Part shown: piece by piece, positions 5,347 to 9,512 of the stretch | Layout of the letters: every line of letters begins with the position of its first letter | Position numbering within the stretch: the first letter of the stretch is position 1 | Assembly: GCA_016839955.1 (NCBI GenBank) | Contig: JAEOTI010000267.1 | Location: 1 to 9,512 of the forward strand | DNA: 9,512 nucleotides | Direction: 5' to 3' | Source: Candidatus Hodarchaeota archaeon | Lineage (GTDB): Archaea > Asgardarchaeota > Heimdallarchaeia > Hodarchaeales > YT1-057 | Translations under genes and position numbers: made by a program | Notes under the pieces: generated by a model | Seen by the model: only the letters and a program-made list of their open reading frames with translations | Told to the model about the DNA's origin: nothing | The model's database searches: none

Positions 5347-6492
5347 CTAATCTGTTATCTTAGCTCGTTCGAGGGGTTGGTTGACTAAGAAATCTTGTGA
5401 CACTTTCCATGAACGGTTCTCGAAATCCCAGACTTCTGGCCAAAAATAATATAAGTACGATTGAGTGTAATCGAGTGAATGAATTTCAATTTCATCGCAA
5501 ATATTCCATAGAAATTCAGTTAAGTTAGAAAAATGGAGAGGACTAAGTTGAGTAAACCATGTAAACTCCTCAGGATCTCGAACCTTGAAATTTGAATTGA
5601 ATGGGAAATTATGTGAAGAAATTAGATTGAAAAGTTTTGCTACATTATTCCTAGATGTTTTGCAGACGAATAAAGCGGTATTGTATATATCAAAAACTTT
5701 CCAGTCTAAATGAACACGATAAGATGATGTTAAATTTTCTTTAACAAATTCAAAGCGTCGACTGAATTTTTGAGGTGATATATCTTCTGTTTCAGGATGA
5801 TTGACCAATTTTTGTAATCTTTCTATCATATATACTTGCTTACGACGGGCGTTTTCCGTAAGCAGGGCTAGGATTCCAATATCAATAGGTTGAAGTCGTT
5901 TCAGAAGGGATTCAGAATTTTTTGATGAATATGGTATAGTTTCTTTTGTGTTTTCAAAATCTAATTTCCATTGTTTCCAGTCAAATTCCCAAGTTAGAGA
6001 TTCAGGTAACCAGTTGGCAAGTCTGGGGTAAGAATAAGTTCCGGGACCGACACCCCGAAGGATAGAAAAATCATTGAGATAATTATTATCTTTTAAAGTG
6101 TTCAAAAGATCAAACAAGTGTGGTTTTGCTGAGAGTGGTTCTCGTACTTGAATAAAAAGCCCCATTTTTGGACTATATTTTCGAATCCTATAAAGAGCAT
6201 AAGGATATTCAGAGAAGACTTTCTCAAACTTATGGACGTTAGCAAGTTCCTTAATTTCAACGATTATATCAACAAGCTCTAATCCGAGTGGTTCCAATTT
6301 TAAATCCGCAGAAACAACAGTTCCTTCGCCTACAGGAGTAGTTGGGTCAATTTTATGAATAATAGACTCTAATCGACTTTTTACTGTCGGAGCAGAGATA
6401 TCTAGTACCTCTGCAAGGGCTTTATAAGTTCCCAGAGGGTTTTCTTGTAAAGCTAAAAGCATCCGACAATCATCAATTGTCAATTGCTTCAA
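5347..6492 (-). CDS. Lrp/AsnC-like transcriptional regulator with duplicated HTH-sensor halves
   Basis: This 381-residue cytoplasmic protein has no signal or membrane segment. The first half has a winged HTH at about 6-45 (TYKALAEVLDISAPTVKSRL) followed by a sensor-like alpha/beta region (about 60-150). The second half repeats the plan: a helical start at 201-230, DISPQKFSRRFEFVKENL (238-255) matching the first recognition helix region, a second sensor-like region (about 258-350), and an aromatic Tyr/Trp-rich end (YLYYFWPEVWDF) that parallels YSYPRLANWLPE in the first half. Lrp/AsnC proteins are usually about 150 residues, so this is roughly a tandem dimer in one chain. The start is TTG at 6492, with GGAGGT (6504-6509) 11 bases before, a somewhat long spacer. 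No better start was found. It lies 195 bases upstream of the HTH operon start on the same strand, and that operon has its own TATA. Ligand and target genes are unknown. Confidence 0.82.
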   Translation of the reverse strand: MKQLTIDDCRMLLALQENPLGTYKALAEVLDISAPTVKSRLESIIHKIDPTTPVGEGTVVSADLKLEPLGLELVDIIVEIKELANVHKFEKVFSEYPYALYRIRKYSPKMGLFIQVREPLSAKPHLFDLLNTLKDNNYLNDFSILRGVGPGTYSYPRLANWLPESLTWEFDWKQWKLDFENTKETIPYSSKNSESLLKRLQPIDIGILALLTENARRKQVYMIERLQKLVNHPETEDISPQKFSRRFEFVKENLTSSYRVHLDWKVFDIYNTALFVCKTSRNNVAKLFNLISSHNFPFNSNFKVRDPEEFTWFTQLSPLHFSNLTEFLWNICDEIEIHSLDYTQSYLYYFWPEVWDFENRSWKVSQDFLVNQPLERAKITD

Positions 6493-6503
6493 TTCAGATG
6501 ATA

Positions 6504-6509
6504 ACCTCC
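6504..6509 (-). promoter_or_regulatory. Shine-Dalgarno sequence of the Lrp/AsnC-like gene
   Basis: GGAGGT on the minus strand is the strongest ribosome binding match in the window, but it lies 11 bases from the TTG codon. The long spacer leaves the exact start of this gene slightly open. Confidence 0.6.
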
Positions 6510-6537
6510 GGTTACTTAGCTTTAATAGAAAAAAATG

Positions 6538-6545
6538 AAATTATA
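6538..6545 (-). promoter_or_regulatory. Possible TATA element of the Lrp/AsnC-like gene
   Basis: GTATAATT on the minus strand, about 30 bases before the Shine-Dalgarno sequence. It is the best TATA-like element in the 83-base gap, but the match is ordinary in such AT-rich DNA. Confidence 0.3.
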
Positions 6546-6575
6546 CCAAAACTACTTTTTTTTATTTAAAGAAGT

Positions 6576-7031
6576 TTATACTATTGAAGCTGCCCATGAA
6601 GTAGGGCTTGCACCACGCTTACCTGGTGGATCAAACTCATAGGTGCAGACATCTCCTTTTGGAATGCCACCACCATACAGAACGCCTATAGCATTAACGG
6701 TGTACCACCCGGGCTCTTCAGCAGTCTGATGGGCATCAACTCGTACGGTATAATGAGCACGATGTGTCCAGACTGTTACAATTGCGGCATGAATCTTCCC
6801 AGAAGGTAAAACAATCTCTATATAAATCTCAGTCTTAAATCCAGAAGTTTTTGCAACATCCAAGTAGATGACCACGTCATCTTCGATTTCATCATCTAAT
6901 GCAGTATAGTATGCATTAATAACATTGACATCAAGAGTCTTTGGAGTCTTTGTATTAACAGCTGCGATAGCTTGGGGAACTAAGGCACCCATTGTGACTA
7001 AAACTAAGAAAATTAGTAATTTATATCGCAT
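6576..7031 (-). CDS. Small secreted protein of unknown function
   Basis: 151 residues. Residues 1-24 form a clear Sec signal peptide: MRYK, a Leu/Ile/Val core, then AIAA as the likely cleavage site. The mature part of about 127 residues is beta-rich and acidic, with alternating hydrophobic strands (VVIYLDV, TEIYIEIVLP, HYTVRVDAH, WYTVNAIGVLYGGG), consistent with a single Ig-like or jelly-roll sandwich. It contains one Cys, no membrane anchor and no lipobox, so it is probably released or held non-covalently. The ATG start has GGAGT (7039-7043) seven bases upstream. It is followed by the Lrp/AsnC-like gene after 83 bases. I do not recognise the family. A cell-surface accessory or binding protein is the most that can be said. 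Confidence 0.75.
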   Translation of the reverse strand: MRYKLLIFLVLVTMGALVPQAIAAVNTKTPKTLDVNVINAYYTALDDEIEDDVVIYLDVAKTSGFKTEIYIEIVLPSGKIHAAIVTVWTHRAHYTVRVDAHQTAEEPGWYTVNAIGVLYGGGIPKGDVCTYEFDPPGKRGASPTSWAASIV

Positions 7032-7045
7032 AAAAATAACTCCAG

Positions 7046-7060
7046 AGTATATCGTATACT
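7046..7060. promoter_or_regulatory. 15-bp perfect palindrome upstream of the small secreted protein gene
   Basis: AGTATA-TCG-TATACT has perfect six-base arms and lies three bases from the ribosome binding site of the secreted protein gene. It could be a regulator binding site or part of a promoter or leader hairpin. The remainder of the 7032-7310 gap is AT-rich and shows no gene. Poly-T runs near 7278-7292 are on the strand that carries no gene here. Confidence 0.4.
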
Positions 7061-7310
7061 AAATTTAATATGAAAAAACATACAAATTTTTTAAGGATTT
7101 TCTCATGTTTTTATCAGGATGAATAGATAAAACATTCTTGTTCGTGTTAATAACAATCTGAATTCTTTAGATCCAGAAAATTGTGAACCGTTCCAGCTCA
7201 AGAAGATGAAGTCTTGTCTAAAGACTATATGACAGTACTTAGACTCATAATTTACCATATTCAATATTAAAAATGACTAATTTTTCTTTTTTTCCTACAA
7301 GATTATCTGA

Positions 7311-8249
7311 TCAAAGAAATTTCGTCATATGATGCCATTTTTGCACTGGGGGTCCGGATATTATTTCTATGGTCTTTATAAGGTTTAAACGATGGTCTGG
7401 TACATTACAAATTGCATGTGTTGGACTTGTATGAGCTACTTGATGATATAAACCCATAAAGATTTGAGGGAGGAACGTTATTGCTCGATCAGACAAATAA
7501 CTAACAGAAAAACGAGCAGCAGTATCAACTTTTGTTTTTGATACATAAACAAATCCTTCAACTTGGTTATTAATCTCCACAACGTTTGACTTCACAATAT
7601 CTCCAGAAGATTTTAGTATGAAGGTTTTAAGTCCCCCAATGTCAAAATCTTCTCGATGATTTGGATTAACAGCTCTCCAAATTTTTGGAAACGATTGTTC
7701 AGCAATCGATTCTATAGACTTGAAATCCGCTTTCTGGGTTTTTCGTAAAGAGAATAGATCGTTAACAGGATCTTGCTTTTTTATAGGGAAGGAAATTTTA
7801 TGTCTATTCAGTTGGAGGTCTTTTCGAAAGCCTAGCGACTTATAAAGAGCTTTTGCTGAAGTATTTTTTTCTAAAACTTGCAGACTAATAGAATAGAGTT
7901 TTTCGTTACATATTTTTTCCTCTACATACTCCATTAGCCCTCGTCCAATTCCTTGTCGCCTGAATTTCGGGTGAACAACAATGGCTCCGACAACAGGATG
8001 ATTTAATCCAATTAAATTTACAATTCCGGATATTTTTCCTTCTTTCTCAGCAACATACATTTCTGTTCTTTGACGTAGGATTTTTGTGATTATTTTGAAA
8101 GGGATACTTCGAATACGAAACAACCAAGTAAATCGTTCTTGCATGCCATCACGATTATATCCCGCTAAAGCTAATTCTTCTGAAAATCCCTCTTCGAAAA
8201 GGTTTAAAGTAGCCTTGATGTCTCTACTCTCTATTGGTCGTATTTCCAA
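7311..8249 (-). CDS. Tandem GNAT-family N-acetyltransferase, second domain degenerate
   Basis: About 312 residues, starting at TTG 8249. GGTGA (8255-8259) sits five bases before that TTG, and this gives the usual GNAT opening MEIRPIESRD. A GTG at 8261 would add four residues, but it overlaps this ribosome binding site and lacks one of its own. The first domain (about 1-165) holds GNAT motif A: AIVVHPKFRRQGIGRGLMEY, with R-R-Q-G-I-G-R-G binding the acetyl-CoA pyrophosphate (about 97-104). Motif B follows: LQVLEKNTSAKALYKSLGF, with the conserved Asn and Tyr. The second half (about 165-312) starts again with a beta-alpha GNAT-like opening (FSLRKTQKADFKSIESIAEQ) and has strand patterns EGFVYVS and RFSVSYLS, but no Q/R-x-x-G-x-G/A loop, so it probably lacks acetyl-CoA binding and may bind the acceptor or mediate dimerisation. 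Substrate unknown: protein N-termini, an antibiotic-like amine or a metabolite are all possible. Cytoplasmic. Confidence 0.88.
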   Translation of the reverse strand: MEIRPIESRDIKATLNLFEEGFSEELALAGYNRDGMQERFTWLFRIRSIPFKIITKILRQRTEMYVAEKEGKISGIVNLIGLNHPVVGAIVVHPKFRRQGIGRGLMEYVEEKICNEKLYSISLQVLEKNTSAKALYKSLGFRKDLQLNRHKISFPIKKQDPVNDLFSLRKTQKADFKSIESIAEQSFPKIWRAVNPNHREDFDIGGLKTFILKSSGDIVKSNVVEINNQVEGFVYVSKTKVDTAARFSVSYLSDRAITFLPQIFMGLYHQVAHTSPTHAICNVPDHRLNLIKTIEIISGPPVQKWHHMTKFL

Positions 8250-8318
8250 TAATTTCACCACTCAGGAAGACATTTTGGTAGAGATTGGTTACATTTAACT
8301 AATTTTACAGGAGTCTCT

Positions 8319-8351
8319 AGGTTCTTTGAAATTTCTAATTCAGGTTCTTTG
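8319..8351. repeat. Direct repeat AGGTTCTTTG in the divergent promoter region
   Basis: Identical 10-base units at 8319-8328 and 8342-8351, 23 bases apart (close to two helical turns), lie in the 163-base gap between the divergent acetyltransferase and surface-protein genes. This layout suits two regulator molecules on the same face of the DNA. Confidence 0.35.
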
Positions 8352-8400
8352 TAAGCTATCCCTTAAGTATCAACCATGTGAGTGAGTTGACTTAGTATAA

Positions 8401-8406
8401 AGGTGA
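8401..8406 (+). promoter_or_regulatory. Shine-Dalgarno sequence of the large secreted protein gene
   Basis: AGGTGA, six bases before the ATG at 8413. It fixes the start of an ORF that has no stop inside the window. Confidence 0.75.
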
Positions 8407-8412
8407 ATTTTA

Positions 8413-9512
8413 ATGATTCAAAAAAGATTTTTGATGATGATACCCTTACTTTTAGGTCTTTTTCTAACACCTTCCACATTTCAAACCACTGCAGCGAGTA
8501 CAGAGACATCAGCTGACGGCTGGCAAACGTTGGGCACTTCTGGCATTGAATACCGGCACGGTTTAACGAAAACCCAAATTTCTGAGAGTGTTTCCTATCA
8601 GGAGTCATTCTCAGAAGTTGAGACTGAAACACAAACTGCAGAAGTCAACATGACAATTCCTATCTTTCAGGAATATCAAATCTTTGATTTCTATTGGTAC
8701 CGATTTATCAACGCAAGCAAGGCTAATCCTACTTTTGGTGAAGGCTTAGGGAACTGGACAAAAGATCCAGGTTGGGGCTATAATGGTACTGTAGGTAGCA
8801 ATAATGATACCTATAACAGATGGCAACATCATGCATGGCGGATATATGGTATTATCGAACATGACTGGAATTACGGGCAACAGCTCTTTGCAGGTCTCGC
8901 AGGACCTGGATTGTTTAATATATCTGGAACTAGTTGGTGGACATCCTATGCTGCGGTATCAGAACAAGAAAACGTCAGTGTTCCTGTTATTGATTGGTTA
9001 GGCAATTATTATGGGGATTTGAATGTCTCTTGGTATTATATTGAATATTTTTGGATTAACGGATCAGATCATGAGGTAATTTTTGAAGAAATCTTAATTC
9101 CTTCATTTATTCTTATAGAAGCTGTATACGATTGGGTCCCTGTCACCATTACACAGGAAGTCACATTTACAACTTCAATTACCGGTTCCTATAACCTTTC
9201 AGCTTCCTACGATGAGACTATATGGGGCGAAGATGTTGAAATTCGGATCCCCGACCATTATTACCTTGGTTACAGAGCAATTGTAAATGCTTCCGGGACT
9301 TACACTGCCTCAAGTGGGTATGCTATCAATGGAAAAATCGATATCAATAATTCCATAGACATCACTTTGCATAATGATTCGACGAAGATGGATGAATCTA
9401 TACGTCCCTGGTGGTTACGTTCCTACAATATGTCTCAACAGGGTGCGTGGTCATTTGCATACACAGAGACGAGTGATTTCTTTGCCGTAACAGCATTACA
9501 AGGAATCCTTCA
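8413..9512 (+). CDS. Large secreted/surface glycoprotein-like protein, N-terminal part
   Basis: The frame from ATG 8413 is open to the last base (366 codons seen), so the gene continues beyond the window. Residues 1-28 are a signal peptide: MIQKRF, an Met/Ile/Leu core, then TTAAST. The mature part is rich in Tyr, Trp, Ser and Thr, with about fourteen N-x-S/T sequons, few Lys and no Cys, typical of archaeal S-layer-like or other exported glycoproteins. Repeated beta-strand patterns such as VTFTTSITGSYNLSASYDE suggest stacked beta-sandwich domains. C-ending codons (TAC, ATC, TCC) seem more frequent than in the neighbouring genes, which may reflect high expression. The AGGTGA ribosome binding site and signal peptide agree on the start. 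It diverges from the acetyltransferase gene. No family was recognised, and the C-terminus needed to judge anchoring is not visible. Confidence 0.85.
   Translation, partial: MIQKRFLMMIPLLLGLFLTPSTFQTTAASTETSADGWQTLGTSGIEYRHGLTKTQISESVSYQESFSEVETETQTAEVNMTIPIFQEYQIFDFYWYRFINASKANPTFGEGLGNWTKDPGWGYNGTVGSNNDTYNRWQHHAWRIYGIIEHDWNYGQQLFAGLAGPGLFNISGTSWWTSYAAVSEQENVSVPVIDWLGNYYGDLNVSWYYIEYFWINGSDHEVIFEEILIPSFILIEAVYDWVPVTITQEVTFTTSITGSYNLSASYDETIWGEDVEIRIPDHYYLGYRAIVNASGTYTASSGYAINGKIDINNSIDITLHNDSTKMDESIRPWWLRSYNMSQQGAWSFAYTETSDFFAVTALQGIL

Noticed and set aside
6553..6563. Poly-T run as a terminator after the small secreted gene
   Set aside because: It is T-rich on the plus strand only, so it cannot serve the minus-strand gene.
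7278..7292. Poly-T run as a terminator for the acetyltransferase
   Set aside because: The T run is on the plus strand, while the gene is transcribed on the minus strand, where it reads as poly-A.
8086..8298. Plus-strand open frame across the start of the acetyltransferase
   Set aside because: It is antisense to the conserved GNAT N-terminus and has no supporting signals.
8363..8632. Minus-strand open frame overlapping the large secreted gene
   Set aside because: It is antisense to the signal peptide and mature start of a well-supported plus-strand frame.
8804..9001. Plus-strand open frame inside the large secreted gene
   Set aside because: It is out of frame with the 366-codon frame and has no ribosome binding site or domain.

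Overview
The window looks like archaeal DNA, most probably from an Asgard-type archaeon. The evidence is AT-rich DNA, leader motifs of the TTTATAAA/TTATAAAA TATA-box type, TTG starts behind GGTGA/GGAGG ribosome binding sites, and surface proteins dense in N-x-S/T sequons. Two unrelated proteins also end in a (I/S)-x-G-F + hydrophobic segment + Arg/Lys tail, which resembles the Loki/Heimdall-type C-terminal sorting signals. The lineage is inferred from protein style; no marker gene is present. No rRNA, tRNA, CRISPR array, insertion sequence or replication origin was recognised.

Layout. (1) 1-303, + strand: the 3' end of a nucleoside phosphorylase gene. It is followed by 278 bases of AT-rich spacer holding one weak hairpin (321-359). 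(2) 582-1052, + strand: a small soluble protein with a CxxC-x8-CxxC metal knuckle, a disordered middle and a coiled-coil end. (3) 1110-3341, - strand, convergent with (2): a secreted gingipain-like (C25, clan CD) peptidase with three Ig/FN3-like modules and a C-terminal anchor. (4) 3575-5151, - strand: a two-gene operon joined by an ATGA overlap and closed by a strong hairpin/poly-T terminator. It encodes an HTH regulator with a Cys cluster and a membrane-anchored protein built from pieces of the family 5 solute-binding fold in a permuted order. (5) 5347-6492, - strand: a duplicated Lrp/AsnC-like regulator. (6) 6576-7031, - strand: a small secreted protein, followed upstream by 279 bases without a gene that hold a 15-bp palindrome. 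(7) 7311-8249, - strand: a tandem GNAT acetyltransferase. (8) 8413-9512, + strand, divergent from (7): the N-terminal 366 codons of a large secreted glycoprotein-like ORF that runs off the window.

How the genes may work together. Four of the nine genes encode exported or surface proteins and two encode regulators. The regulator/anchored-receptor operon is the strongest candidate for an undescribed functional unit: a cytoplasmic DNA-binding protein is translationally coupled to an extracytoplasmic ligand-binding-like protein, with no ABC permease or ATPase beside it. The remaining genes look like separate transcription units.
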